This document shows, piece after piece, positions 20,273-29,448 of a stretch of 64,000 bases of DNA. Positions within the stretch are counted from its first letter, which is position 1; every line of letters begins with the position of its first letter. Source of the DNA: Pseudomonadales bacterium. Its GTDB lineage: Bacteria > Pseudomonadota > Gammaproteobacteria > Pseudomonadales > Azotimanducaceae. Location of the stretch: the NCBI GenBank assembly GCA_022827245.1, contig JAJDTI010000179.1, positions 42,498 through 106,497 on the forward strand, in the 5' to 3' direction. Position numbers and translations under genes: made by a program. The notes beneath the pieces were generated by a model that saw only the letters and a program-made list of their open reading frames with translations, searched no databases and was not told the origin of the DNA.

Positions 20273-21357
20273 ACCACGCGCCGCCGAGCTTCACGGATGG
20301 CGGGACCCTGCGCCAGCGCGCCCGGGCCGCGGGCCTGGACCCCGACTACTGGTATGCGGTGGAGGAGGTACGCCGGGTCAAGCCGGGCACGGTGGTCGAG
20401 GTGGTCTTCTGGGGCCGCTCCATCGCGCTGTTTCGAGGTGACGATGGCACGTTTCGCGCCGTCGAGAACCGCTGCGCGCACCGCCAGATCAAGCTCTCCC
20501 TGGGCGAGGTCGAGGGCTGCCGCCTGGTGTGCGCCTACCACGGCTGGCAGTACGACGGGGACGGGCACTGCGTCGAGATCCCGCACGAACGCTATGGCCG
20601 GGGTTTCCCCAAGCTCACGCTGCGCACCTATCCGGTGCAGGTCCGCTACGGCCTGGTCTGGCTGTTCCCGGGAGACCCCGACAAGGCCCGGGAACGCCGG
20701 ATACCGGACATCCCGGAACTCGAGGGTCCGGCGCGCTGGGCCTGCGTACCGCTGACCTTCGACTGGTCCGCCCACCACTCGATGGTGATCGACAACGTGA
20801 GCGACTTCTCCCATGCCCACCTGCATCGTCGGTACCGCCCGTTCGACAACGCGCGGCTGACCCGCTGCGATACGGTCGGCGACAACGTGCACGTCGCCTA
20901 CGAGACGCGCATCGGCGGCGGACGCATCACCGGCCGCTTCGTCGAGCGCGACCGGGTCGACACCGGCCGCATCGAGCTCTGCTACGAGTACCCGTACCAG
21001 TGGTCCAACACGGACGACGCGATCAAGCACTGGTTGTTCGTGCTGCCGGTGAACGAGCGCACGACGCGCGTGTTCTTCCTGTTCTACTTCAGGTCGCTGA
21101 AGATCCCCGGGTTACCGATTCGCATTCCGAGGGCCGCCATGACGCCGGTCATGCGGCTCTCGAACCGGTGGGCGATCGGCCCGCTCCTCGACCAGGACCG
21201 GTTCGCCGTCGAAGCGGAGCAGCGCGGCTACGAACGCCACTGGGATGCGCCGCCCGTCGAACTGAACCCGGCCGTGCGGGCGTTCCAGGAAGTGACCGTG
21301 CGGAAATGGGGAGAGTATCTCGAGCGGGAGTCGGAGCACGCCCGTGACCCTGCTTGA
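20269..21357 (+). CDS. Rieske non-heme iron oxygenase (SdmA-like)
   Basis: 362 residues. The Rieske cluster ligands are seen as CAHR and CAYHGW (CxH then CxxH) at about residues 70-92. The mononuclear iron motif fits DNVSDFSHAHLHR (Asp-His-His type). No membrane segments are evident. The family oxidises steroids and aromatic rings; in sterol-making methanotrophs SdmA oxidises the C4 methyl of 4,4-dimethylsterols. Coupling to the SDR upstream and to a sterol reductase downstream supports that role. A ferredoxin or reductase partner is not in the window. It overlaps the next gene by 14 bases. Confidence 0.85.
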   Translation: MNHAPPSFTDGGTLRQRARAAGLDPDYWYAVEEVRRVKPGTVVEVVFWGRSIALFRGDDGTFRAVENRCAHRQIKLSLGEVEGCRLVCAYHGWQYDGDGHCVEIPHERYGRGFPKLTLRTYPVQVRYGLVWLFPGDPDKARERRIPDIPELEGPARWACVPLTFDWSAHHSMVIDNVSDFSHAHLHRRYRPFDNARLTRCDTVGDNVHVAYETRIGGGRITGRFVERDRVDTGRIELCYEYPYQWSNTDDAIKHWLFVLPVNERTTRVFFLFYFRSLKIPGLPIRIPRAAMTPVMRLSNRWAIGPLLDQDRFAVEAEQRGYERHWDAPPVELNPAVRAFQEVTVRKWGEYLERESEHARDPA

Positions 21358-22441
21358 CGCCATCCCGCCGTCGGCGCTCTCCACCGCCGCCCTGCTCGAA
21401 GCCGCGGCCCTGCTGCTGGCGTTCGTCGTGGCCCTGTTCGTCGGCTCGATGGTGGTCCCCGGACGCCGGCTGACGCCGACCGGTCCCGCGGGGGCGCAGC
21501 GCACGAAGCTCAACGGACTGGCCCTGTTCGCGATCGTCGTGGCCGCGGCCGCGATCGGACAGGTCGCCGGCTGGTTCTCCCTCGCCACGCTGCATACGCG
21601 TTTCGCGGCCCTGTTCGTCGCCGCGAACGTCTTCGCCTTCGGCCTTGCCGGCTGGCTCTACTGGCGCGCCGCCCGTGAGCGCGACGCGCCCGCCGGTTTC
21701 TGGCGCGGCTTCTTTCTCGGCCGGGAACTCAGTCCCGCCTGGTTCGGCGTGGACCTCAAGCTCTTCAGCTACCGGCCGTCGCTCATGGGCCTCGCGCTCC
21801 TCAACGCCTCGTTCGCGGTCGCGCAGTACGAAACGCATGGTGAGCTGACTCTGGCAATGACGGTCTACCAGGTCTTCGCGTTCCTGTACGTGCTGAACTA
21901 CTTCCAGTTCGAGTACGGCATGGTCCATACCTGGGACATCGTGAGCGAACGTTTCGGCTGGATGCTGATCTGGGGCGACTACGTCCTGGTGCCCTTCTTC
22001 TACTGCATCGCCGGCTGGTGGCTGGTGGACGCCGCCGGACCGCCGCTGTCTCCCTGGGCGGCCGCCGCGATCGTCGCGCTGTTCGTGTTCGGCTTCGTGC
22101 TGTTCCGCGGCGCGAACGGGCAGAAGCACCGCTTCCGGCAGGACCCCGACACCAGGATCTGGGGGAGGACCGCCGAATCGCTGGACGGACGCCTGCTGGT
22201 CTCCGGGTTCTGGGGGGTCGGGCGGCACCTGAACTACACCGGCGAGATCTGCGTCTACGTGGCCTTCGCGCTGACCACGGGTTTCGCCTCCTTCGTCCCG
22301 TACCTCTTGCCGGCATGGCTGACGGTCCTGCTGGTGCACCGGGCCCGGCGCGACGAGCGCCGCTGCCGCGCGAAGTACGGCGCCCTCTGGGAGCGCTACA
22401 CCGAGCGCGCCCGGTTCTCCATGCTGCCGTACGTCTACTAG
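21344..22441 (+). CDS. ERG4/ERG24-family sterol reductase, probable delta-14 reductase
   Basis: 365-residue polytopic membrane protein with about eight to nine hydrophobic segments. The family signature LLVSGFWGVGRHLNYTGE is present, and the C-terminus has the usual RDERRCRAKYG, WERYTER and PYVY endings. Family members reduce the delta-14, delta-7 or delta-24(28) sterol double bonds with NADPH. The neighbouring CYP51 creates a delta-14 bond, so C14 reduction is the most economical assignment. GTG 21344 overlaps the Rieske gene end and is the first start giving a full membrane domain. Confidence 0.88.
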   Translation: MTLLDAIPPSALSTAALLEAAALLLAFVVALFVGSMVVPGRRLTPTGPAGAQRTKLNGLALFAIVVAAAAIGQVAGWFSLATLHTRFAALFVAANVFAFGLAGWLYWRAARERDAPAGFWRGFFLGRELSPAWFGVDLKLFSYRPSLMGLALLNASFAVAQYETHGELTLAMTVYQVFAFLYVLNYFQFEYGMVHTWDIVSERFGWMLIWGDYVLVPFFYCIAGWWLVDAAGPPLSPWAAAAIVALFVFGFVLFRGANGQKHRFRQDPDTRIWGRTAESLDGRLLVSGFWGVGRHLNYTGEICVYVAFALTTGFASFVPYLLPAWLTVLLVHRARRDERRCRAKYGALWERYTERARFSMLPYVY

Positions 22442-22456
22442 CGCCTGCCACCGCCG

Positions 22457-23866
22457 ATGCCGACCCCAGCCCACAGCGTCGAACTCCCGCGCGCGCGACC
22501 AGGATCTCCGCGTACGGCGAAACCCGTTCCGGAGCTCTCGGGCGGACGGCCGCTGGTCGGCCATCTCCCCGAGTTCCAGAAGGACCCGGTCGCGATGCTG
22601 ACCCGCGGCCAGCGGGAGTGCGGCGACCTGTTCCGCTTCCGTCTCGGACCACGTCCGTTCGTGCTGTTCGCCGGACCGGAGGCCCACGACGCTTACTTCC
22701 GGGCGCCGGACGAGCAGTTGGACGCGAAGTCCGTCTACCGGTTCACGGTGCCCATCTTCGGCCGCGGCGTGGCCTACGACGTCTCGCCCCAGCTCATGAC
22801 CGAGCAGTTGGGCTTCCTGTTCCCGGCCCTGCGCGAGTCATCCATGCGCAGGTTCGCGCGCATCATGTTCGAGGAGACGAGCAGCTACGCCGACGCCCTC
22901 CCCGACGAGGGCGAACTCGACCTGCCAACCGCGATGAACGAGCTGACCGTCAACATCGCGAGCCGCTGCTTCCTCGGCGAGGAGGTGCGCAGCGAGGTGG
23001 ACGCCGGCTTCGCCGAGGCGTACCACGACCTCCAGAAGGGCATCAACACGCTTGGGTTCTTCCTGCCGCGGCTGCCCACGCCAGGACACCGCAGCCGCGA
23101 CCGAGCCCGGCGGACCGTGACGGCGCTGTTCTCCCGGATCATGCGCGAGCGCCGGCGTTCGAGCGCCGAGTCCGAGGACTTCATGCAGACGCTCATGCGG
23201 GCGCGCTACAAGGACGGCCGCGCCCTCAGCGACGACGAGATCACCGGAATCCTGCTCGCGGCGCTGTTCGCCGGGCAGCACACGAGCGCCGTGCTCGCGA
23301 GCTGGACTGGCCTCGAACTGCAGCGAGACCCGGCGTACCTCGCGCGCGTGAAAGCCGAGATGCGGGACGTCTACGGTGGAGCGGGCGACCTGACGTTCGC
23401 GGGTCTCAAGCGACAGGCAACGCTCGAGAACGCCGTGCGCGAGTGCGAGCGCCTGCACCCGCCGCTGATCATCCTGGTGCGCAAGGCGCTCCAGCGGATG
23501 GTGTATCGCGACCAGGTCATACCCGCCGGCACCCTGGCGATGGTGTCCCCGGCGGTTTCCCATCGCCTGCCGGACGTGTTCTCCGATCCCGAGCGGTTTC
23601 TGCCCGACCGCTTCGCGCCCCCGGCGCACGAGGACAAGCAGCACCAGTACACGTTGATCGGGTTCGGCGGCGGCAAGCACCGATGCATGGGCAAGCACTT
23701 CGCGATCCTGCAGATCAAGGCGATCTGGACCGTCCTCCTCGACCGCTTCGACTTCCGCCTGGACGGCGCGTTTCCCGCGCCGAACTACGGAAGCTGGGTG
23801 ACGGGACCCAAGACACCCTGCCTGCTCCGCTACCGCCGTCGCCCGGAGGCGGGCGTCTTCGGCTGA
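22457..23866 (+). CDS. Sterol 14-alpha-demethylase cytochrome P450 (CYP51)
   Basis: 469 residues. The CYP51-specific B'-region reads YRFTVPIFGRGVAYD, and the I-helix has LFAGQHTSAV rather than the usual AGxDT. The ExxR is in RECERLHPP, and the heme-binding loop is FGGGKHRCMGKHF. There is no N-terminal membrane anchor, as expected for a bacterial enzyme. It removes the 14-alpha methyl of lanosterol-type sterols by three oxidations. Redox partners are not encoded here, and no fused ferredoxin is present. It starts 15 bases after the sterol reductase gene and ends 4 bases before the epoxidase-cyclase gene. Confidence 0.95.
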   Translation: MPTPAHSVELPRARPGSPRTAKPVPELSGGRPLVGHLPEFQKDPVAMLTRGQRECGDLFRFRLGPRPFVLFAGPEAHDAYFRAPDEQLDAKSVYRFTVPIFGRGVAYDVSPQLMTEQLGFLFPALRESSMRRFARIMFEETSSYADALPDEGELDLPTAMNELTVNIASRCFLGEEVRSEVDAGFAEAYHDLQKGINTLGFFLPRLPTPGHRSRDRARRTVTALFSRIMRERRRSSAESEDFMQTLMRARYKDGRALSDDEITGILLAALFAGQHTSAVLASWTGLELQRDPAYLARVKAEMRDVYGGAGDLTFAGLKRQATLENAVRECERLHPPLIILVRKALQRMVYRDQVIPAGTLAMVSPAVSHRLPDVFSDPERFLPDRFAPPAHEDKQHQYTLIGFGGGKHRCMGKHFAILQIKAIWTVLLDRFDFRLDGAFPAPNYGSWVTGPKTPCLLRYRRRPEAGVFG

Positions 23867-23870
23867 GGCC

Positions 23871-26800
23871 GTGGCCGTTTCGCCCGAGTATGACGTCGCC
23901 GTCGTCGGAGGCGGCCCGGTAGGCGCCTTCTGCGCCCTCGCGCATGCCCGGGCGGGCGCGCGGGTCGCCCTGCTCGAGGCGAATCCGAAAGCGTCCACGC
24001 GACTGGCCGGCGAGTGGCTGCACCCTCCCGCCGTGCGGATGCTGCGCGAGGTCGGGCTGAACCTCGACACCGAGCGTCGCAGTGCCCCGGGCAAGGGATT
24101 CGTGGTCCTGCCGGAGGACGGTTCGGAGCCGATCGTGCTTCCCTATCCGGCGGGCATGGTCGGCGTCGCCTGCGAGCACGCGGCGCTCGTCTCGGGCCTG
24201 CACGAGGCGCTTCGGAACCAGCCCGGCGTCGACTGCCACGCCAACGCGCGGGTGCGCTCCGTCGAAGACCGGCGCGTCGTCTTCACGCGCGCGGGCAGGG
24301 AACGCTCGCTCCGGGCGGCAAGGATCGTCGGCGCGGACGGCCGCGTCTCGATCGTGCGCCGGTCGCTCGGCCTGTCAACGCGGCGGCTGACCTGTTCGCG
24401 CATGATCGGGGTCGCCGTCGAGGACGCGACCCTGCCGTTCGAGGGCTACGGGCACGTGCTGCTCGGGGGGCCGGGGCCGGTTCTCATCTTCCGCCTCGAC
24501 GAGGGCCGCGTGCGCCTCGTCGTCGACGTCCCCCTCGACCACTGGACGCAGGACCGGACCGCGCTCCTGGAAGAGACCTACGCCGACCTGCTCCCCGAGT
24601 CGCTCAGGCACGGGTTCGTCCAGGCGCTGCGGGAAGGCAGGTTCAAGGCCGCCAACAACGAACTGAGGCCCCGCACCACCTACGGCACGTCGCGGCGCGC
24701 GCTCGTCGGCGACGCGGCAGGGCACTATCACCCGCTCACGGCGGTGGGCCTGACCCTGGGATTCGGCGACGCCCTCGCCCTGGCCGAGGAGCGCAGTTTC
24801 GACGATTTCGCAACCACGCGCCTGGCCGCCACCCGCGGCCCGGAGCTGCTCGCGATGTCGCTCTACGAGGTCTTCGCCGACCATCGAACCGAAGCGGCGT
24901 CGCTCCGGCAGGCCGTGTATCGGAGATGGCGCGCGAACGGGAGCGTACGGGAGCGGACCATGGGCCTGCTCGCCTGCGAGGACACGTCGGTCGCCCGTCT
25001 CGGCCTTGCGTTCTACGGGATGGTGGCCGGGGCCGTTGCGGCCGCACTGCCCCGATCCGTCGACCGGCGCGCATGGCGTCGGACGCGCGACACGGTTCAC
25101 GCGCTCGCCGTCCGCATCGGTCACTGCCAGCGCGGCTTTCGCGAGCTGCGCAAGGCTGCCGGCACCGGGGCCGACCCGGAGGGGCGGTCCGGGAACAGCC
25201 TGTCGAAAGGACTCCTGGTCTCCATGGGATCGCACCATGGCGACGCCCGCCAGAGTCGCGCAAGCGCCGGCGCATCGGTGGACGCGGGCGCGGCGTTGCG
25301 GGGGGCGGCAACGTACCTGCTGGACCTCCAGGGCGAGGACGGGGGCTGGGAAGGCGAGATGACCTGGTGTCCGATGCTCGCCGCGCAGTACGTGCTCCTG
25401 CATCACCTCGTCGGGCAGCCGCTCGCGCCGGCCCGGCAGCGCCTCATCCTCCGCCACTTCGCCGACACCCGCCTGCCGGACGGTACGTGGGGCCTGCACG
25501 AGCACTCGCAGCCTTACCTCTTCGTGACGACCCTGGTCTACGTGGCCGCGCGGCTGATGGGGGTCGAGCGCGACGCTGCGCTGATCGAGCGGGCCGGGCG
25601 GTTCGTGCGCCGCGAGGGAGTGCTCGCGATACCCACCTGGGGCAAGTTCTGGCTCGCGCTGCTCGGTCTGTACGACTGGCGGGGCGTGCACGCCATGCTG
25701 CCCGAACTCTGGCGGTTGCCGCGGTGGTTGCCCGTGCATCCCGCCAAGTGGTACTGCCACACCCGGCAAATATACATGGCGATGGCGGCGGTCTATGCCC
25801 ATCGCTATCGCGCGCCCGTGACGCCGTCGATCGCGGCGCTGCGCGAGGAACTCTTTCCGGAGGGGTTCGCCAACGTCAACTTCCCCGCCGGTCGCAGCCG
25901 CTTGCGGGAGGCGGACCTCTACGCCAGGCCGACCGTCCTGTGCCGGGCCGCACAGGGCGCGGCGCTGGTGTTCGACCGGTTCCACGGCAAGCGCCTGCGC
26001 CGGGACTGCCGGGACGACCTGGTCCGGCGGATCCGTTGGGAGCTTTCGAGCTCGGGGCACACGAGCATCTCCCCCGTAAGCGGCTTCCTCAACATCCTCG
26101 CACTGTGGCTCGAGGACCCGGACGACCCCGACTGCCACGCAGCGCTACGGCGGCTGGACGACTGGATCTGGGAAGACGAGGCGGGCGGGGCCCGCGTCAC
26201 GGGGGCGCGGAGCGCTTCCTGGGACACGGGATTCGCCCTGCAGGCGCTGGCCGCGGCGCCGGAACCCGGCGGATGGCCGGACGCGCTCCGCAGGGGCGTC
26301 GACTTCCTCCGCCGGCAACAGATTCGCACGAGTTTCGACGGATTCCGCGAGGCGGCGCGGGCCGACCCCAGCGGCGGGTGGTGCTTCGCCGGCGTGTGGC
26401 ATGGCTGGCCGGTGACGGATTGCACCGCGGAGGCGGTCCTCGGCATGCTCGCGAGCGATCCCAAGGGCGTGGACGAGGGCGCGCTCGGGGACGCGGTCGG
26501 ATTCATGCTGCGTGGGCAGAACCGCGACGGCGGCTTCGGGAGCTACGAGGCGCGGCGCTCCGTGATCGGCCTCGAGTGGCTCAACCCGGCCGAGATGTTC
26601 GGCGACTCGATGACCGAGCACTCCTACGTCGAGTGCACGGCCTCGTGCATGTCGGCCATCGCCGCCGCCCGTCGGCACTCCCCGCGTATCGTCGGCCCCG
26701 ACGCCGTGGAGGCCATGACGCGCGCCGACACGTGGCTGCGCAGGACGCAGGCGAGCGATGGGTCGTGGCGCGGCGTGTGGGGCGTGCAGTTCATCTACGG

Positions 26801-27251
26801 CACGTTCTTCGGCGTCAGGGGTCTGCTCGCCGGCGGGGCCCGGCCGGGCGACCCGGCGGTGCGGCTGGCCTGCCGATGGCTGCTCGACCGGCAGCGCAGC
26901 GACGGCGGATGGGGCGAGCATCACAGCGGGTGTCTCGCCGGCCGGTACGTGCCGCACGAGGAAAGCCAGGTCATCCAGACCGCCTGGGCCCTGATCGCGC
27001 TACTCGAGGCGGGGGACTCGAACTGGACCGCGATTTCCCGGGGCGCGGAGTTCCTCTGCAACGCGCAGCAGCCCGGCGGGACGTGGCCGAGGCAGGACAT
27101 GGCGGGGGTCTTCTTCCGCACCGCGCTTCTGGACTACGCGCTGTACCGCCAGTACTTTCCCCTCCATGCGCTCGCTCTGTACGAAGCGCGGCGGCGGGCT
27201 CGGACCTTTTGTCCGGCACCCGTCGACAGCCCCGCGAGAGCGGCTGGCTGA
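23871..27251 (+). CDS. Squalene epoxidase - oxidosqualene cyclase fusion
   Basis: A single uninterrupted 1126-residue frame from GTG 23871. Residues 1 to about 435 are a FAD monooxygenase of squalene-epoxidase type: VVGGGPVGAF, IVGADGR and LVGDAAGHYHPLTAVGL. A hydrophilic linker covers about 436-470. Residues from about 475 are an oxidosqualene cyclase: repeated QW-like motifs (GEDGGWEGE, GQNRDGGFGSY, RSDGGWGEHH) and the catalytic DCTAEA with Asp 850. Val 848, two before that Asp, and GGFGSYE with Tyr match lanosterol synthases rather than cycloartenol synthases. The SHC motif DxDD is absent. Met 452 (nt 25224) after AAGGA could allow a separate cyclase, but no stop divides the parts. Confidence 0.93.
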   Translation: MAVSPEYDVAVVGGGPVGAFCALAHARAGARVALLEANPKASTRLAGEWLHPPAVRMLREVGLNLDTERRSAPGKGFVVLPEDGSEPIVLPYPAGMVGVACEHAALVSGLHEALRNQPGVDCHANARVRSVEDRRVVFTRAGRERSLRAARIVGADGRVSIVRRSLGLSTRRLTCSRMIGVAVEDATLPFEGYGHVLLGGPGPVLIFRLDEGRVRLVVDVPLDHWTQDRTALLEETYADLLPESLRHGFVQALREGRFKAANNELRPRTTYGTSRRALVGDAAGHYHPLTAVGLTLGFGDALALAEERSFDDFATTRLAATRGPELLAMSLYEVFADHRTEAASLRQAVYRRWRANGSVRERTMGLLACEDTSVARLGLAFYGMVAGAVAAALPRSVDRRAWRRTRDTVHALAVRIGHCQRGFRELRKAAGTGADPEGRSGNSLSKGLLVSMGSHHGDARQSRASAGASVDAGAALRGAATYLLDLQGEDGGWEGEMTWCPMLAAQYVLLHHLVGQPLAPARQRLILRHFADTRLPDGTWGLHEHSQPYLFVTTLVYVAARLMGVERDAALIERAGRFVRREGVLAIPTWGKFWLALLGLYDWRGVHAMLPELWRLPRWLPVHPAKWYCHTRQIYMAMAAVYAHRYRAPVTPSIAALREELFPEGFANVNFPAGRSRLREADLYARPTVLCRAAQGAALVFDRFHGKRLRRDCRDDLVRRIRWELSSSGHTSISPVSGFLNILALWLEDPDDPDCHAALRRLDDWIWEDEAGGARVTGARSASWDTGFALQALAAAPEPGGWPDALRRGVDFLRRQQIRTSFDGFREAARADPSGGWCFAGVWHGWPVTDCTAEAVLGMLASDPKGVDEGALGDAVGFMLRGQNRDGGFGSYEARRSVIGLEWLNPAEMFGDSMTEHSYVECTASCMSAIAAARRHSPRIVGPDAVEAMTRADTWLRRTQASDGSWRGVWGVQFIYGTFFGVRGLLAGGARPGDPAVRLACRWLLDRQRSDGGWGEHHSGCLAGRYVPHEESQVIQTAWALIALLEAGDSNWTAISRGAEFLCNAQQPGGTWPRQDMAGVFFRTALLDYALYRQYFPLHALALYEARRRARTFCPAPVDSPARAAG

Positions 27252-27305
27252 GGCGCCGGGCGCAGCCGGCAACCCCAACGTAGCGAAGCACGAAGGACGG
27301 GCCCC

Positions 27306-28691
27306 ATGCCAAGGAGAGTCGCAATCGTCGGCGGCGGGGTCGCCGGCCTGGGAGCGGCCTGGGCACTGAGTCAGCATCCCGACCGGTTCGACTTCCGCGT
27401 GTTCGAAGCGGAGGCGCACCTCGGCGGCAACGCCATCACGGCCGACATGCCGCAGGACGACGGTACGTCGATCCCGTTCGACATCTCCGTCACCGCCTGC
27501 ATCCCGTCCGTGTATCACCACATCCTGCTGCTGGCCCCGCAACTCGGCATCGAGCTCGTCGACAACCGGTTCAGCTACAGCGTCGCGTACCGCGGCGGAA
27601 TCTACGCGCACGACCTGGACAGCGGCATCCACCAAGAGCTGCGAGCGGAGATCGCGAAGTTCCAGCGGCTCCTGCGGCGCCTGAACCGGTTTGGCCGTCT
27701 CAACCGGTCTCGGTCCAGGCTCCTGAATGCCCTCAACCCCTTCAACTACGTGAGCATGGGGACCGTCCTCAACTTCGGCCGCTACTCGGGGGACTTCCGG
27801 TACAAGGTGCTGAAGCCCATGTTCGTCAACTTCCTGATGGCGACCAACGTCTTCGACATGCCGACGTCGCTGTTCTCGCGGTACCTGGAGTTCTTCGACA
27901 TCGAGACCGCCACGCCGATGCGGACCTGGGTAGGCGGGACGCGGCGCATCTACGAGAAGCTGACGGAAGGGTTTCGCGACAGGATCCACCTCGGCAGGCG
28001 GGTCAGCAAGGTCGTCCGGTCCGGGTCGGCGGTGCTCGTGGAGGACGAGAACGGCGCCGTCGAGACCTTCGACGACGTCGTCTTCGCCTGCAACGCGAAC
28101 CAGACGCTGATGGCGCTCGACAAGCCGAGCTTTCTCGAGAGCTGGATGCTGGCGTCGATTCGCTACGAGAGCGAACTGCACAACCATGCCGTCGTCCACT
28201 CGGACGCCTCGGTGCTTCCCGACAACGCCGCGCGGCCGCTCGAGACCCGCAGCAACCACATCGAGCAGTACGGCGCCCGGCCGGACAACTACGAAATCAC
28301 CTACATCATGCACAACCAGCAGCCGTGGGCGAACGGATCGGACAAGCCCTGCCTGGTGACCTACAACCCGGTCAGCCGCATCGACGAGAGCAAGGTCATC
28401 AAGCGGTGGTGGTTTCAGCACGTCGTGCACGATGTCCGCCACATCGTCCTCCTGGTCCCGCTGTTGCGCCTGATCCAGGGCAGGAAACGGACCTGGCACT
28501 GCGGGGCGCACACGCTGATCAACAGCCAGGAGACGTGTTTCGTGACCGGCCTGGTGACGGCCAGGCAGCTCGGTGCGGACTATCCGTTCCGGGACGACGA
28601 GACCCGGAAGTGGTTCAACTTCTACGGGCGCATGATGTACGGATGGCGCTTCAGGAAGGCGCGGTCCGGCGGCGACGCCGACATCGACTGA
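27306..28691 (+). CDS. FAD-dependent oxidoreductase (COG2907-like), last gene of sterol operon
   Basis: 461 residues. The N-terminal dinucleotide motif is VAIVGGGVAGLGAAWAL, followed by an Arg/Gly-rich second FAD contact (LGGNAIT). The general pattern is amine oxidase/phytoene desaturase-like, and MRTWVGGTRRIYEKL fits the flavin-fold core. It lies 54 bases after the epoxidase-cyclase gene and is codirectional. Its step is not known; a desaturase or double-bond reductase acting on the sterol nucleus or side chain is a guess from position. It is not the DHCR24 type, which belongs to the VAO flavin family. Confidence 0.7.
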   Translation: MPRRVAIVGGGVAGLGAAWALSQHPDRFDFRVFEAEAHLGGNAITADMPQDDGTSIPFDISVTACIPSVYHHILLLAPQLGIELVDNRFSYSVAYRGGIYAHDLDSGIHQELRAEIAKFQRLLRRLNRFGRLNRSRSRLLNALNPFNYVSMGTVLNFGRYSGDFRYKVLKPMFVNFLMATNVFDMPTSLFSRYLEFFDIETATPMRTWVGGTRRIYEKLTEGFRDRIHLGRRVSKVVRSGSAVLVEDENGAVETFDDVVFACNANQTLMALDKPSFLESWMLASIRYESELHNHAVVHSDASVLPDNAARPLETRSNHIEQYGARPDNYEITYIMHNQQPWANGSDKPCLVTYNPVSRIDESKVIKRWWFQHVVHDVRHIVLLVPLLRLIQGRKRTWHCGAHTLINSQETCFVTGLVTARQLGADYPFRDDETRKWFNFYGRMMYGWRFRKARSGGDADID

Positions 28692-28707
28692 GGCGCCTTA
28701 TCCCTCG

Positions 28708-29442
28708 CTACAGCCCGACGACGCTGTAGTTCCCGTCGAGGATCAGGCGGACAGAGACGTACAGGCCCAGCAGCGGGAAGAGCACCCACGGGGCGTTGGT
28801 CGCAAGGACGAACACCCACATCTCGCGTCGGCTGATGCGTTCGTGGCGCCCCGCGATGAAGAAGCTCGCGAGGTACACGCTCGTCACGTAGGTCCACTGC
28901 CAGAAGAGCGCGAGGCCGAGCATGCCCGTGAGGAGTGCGGGCATGAAGCCCACCGTCACGGCGGCATAGAGGAGGAGCGTCGGCACCGCCGTCACGAAAC
29001 CGTTCGCGGTGTCGGCGTTGAACCCGAACGTCCGCCGGTCGGCGAAAGAAGGGTCGTACTGCGAGTAGGTCGACCAGACATCGGTCCAGACCGTCGGCGA
29101 GAGTACGCCGGTCCACGGCACTTCGGCCGCGAAGAACTCGAGGGCCGGTGTCCGGCCGGTTTCGCGCCGCCGCTCGCGCCAGTACGCGGTGCGCGTCTCG
29201 ACATCGGACCGGCGAAGAAAGAGGCACGCCTCCCAGTAGCAGATCATCAGGTTGAGCGCGAGGAACAGGCTGAGGGCGCAGTGGACGACGCTGACATCCG
29301 CATACACGTAGTAGCGTACCGCGACGCCCGCAACGGTGAACGCCGTCACGATCAGCGCGGCGAGCGGCAGCACGCGGATGGTCGGGACGAATCGGGCGTT
29401 CGCCCGCGGATGAATGCCCCGGTACGAGGGGCTGTCGCTCAT
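28708..29442 (-). CDS. Polytopic membrane protein, EBP/EXPERA-like candidate sterol isomerase
   Basis: 244 residues with about five hydrophobic helices (roughly 22-46, 50-76, 148-168, 172-195, 208-238). Spacing and some motifs recall emopamil-binding protein (sterol delta8-delta7 isomerase): an acidic residue at the end of helix 2 (CYWEACLF), an ADRRTFGFNADTAN loop, and ATNAPWVLFPLLG where EBP has its MNALW Asn. The second catalytic Glu of EBP is not evident, so this is a weak match. It follows squalene synthase by six bases in one operon, convergent with the main sterol operon. If not an isomerase, it is a membrane protein of unknown function. Confidence 0.5.
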   Translation of the reverse strand: MSDSPSYRGIHPRANARFVPTIRVLPLAALIVTAFTVAGVAVRYYVYADVSVVHCALSLFLALNLMICYWEACLFLRRSDVETRTAYWRERRRETGRTPALEFFAAEVPWTGVLSPTVWTDVWSTYSQYDPSFADRRTFGFNADTANGFVTAVPTLLLYAAVTVGFMPALLTGMLGLALFWQWTYVTSVYLASFFIAGRHERISRREMWVFVLATNAPWVLFPLLGLYVSVRLILDGNYSVVGL

Positions 29443-29448
29443 GTCCCG

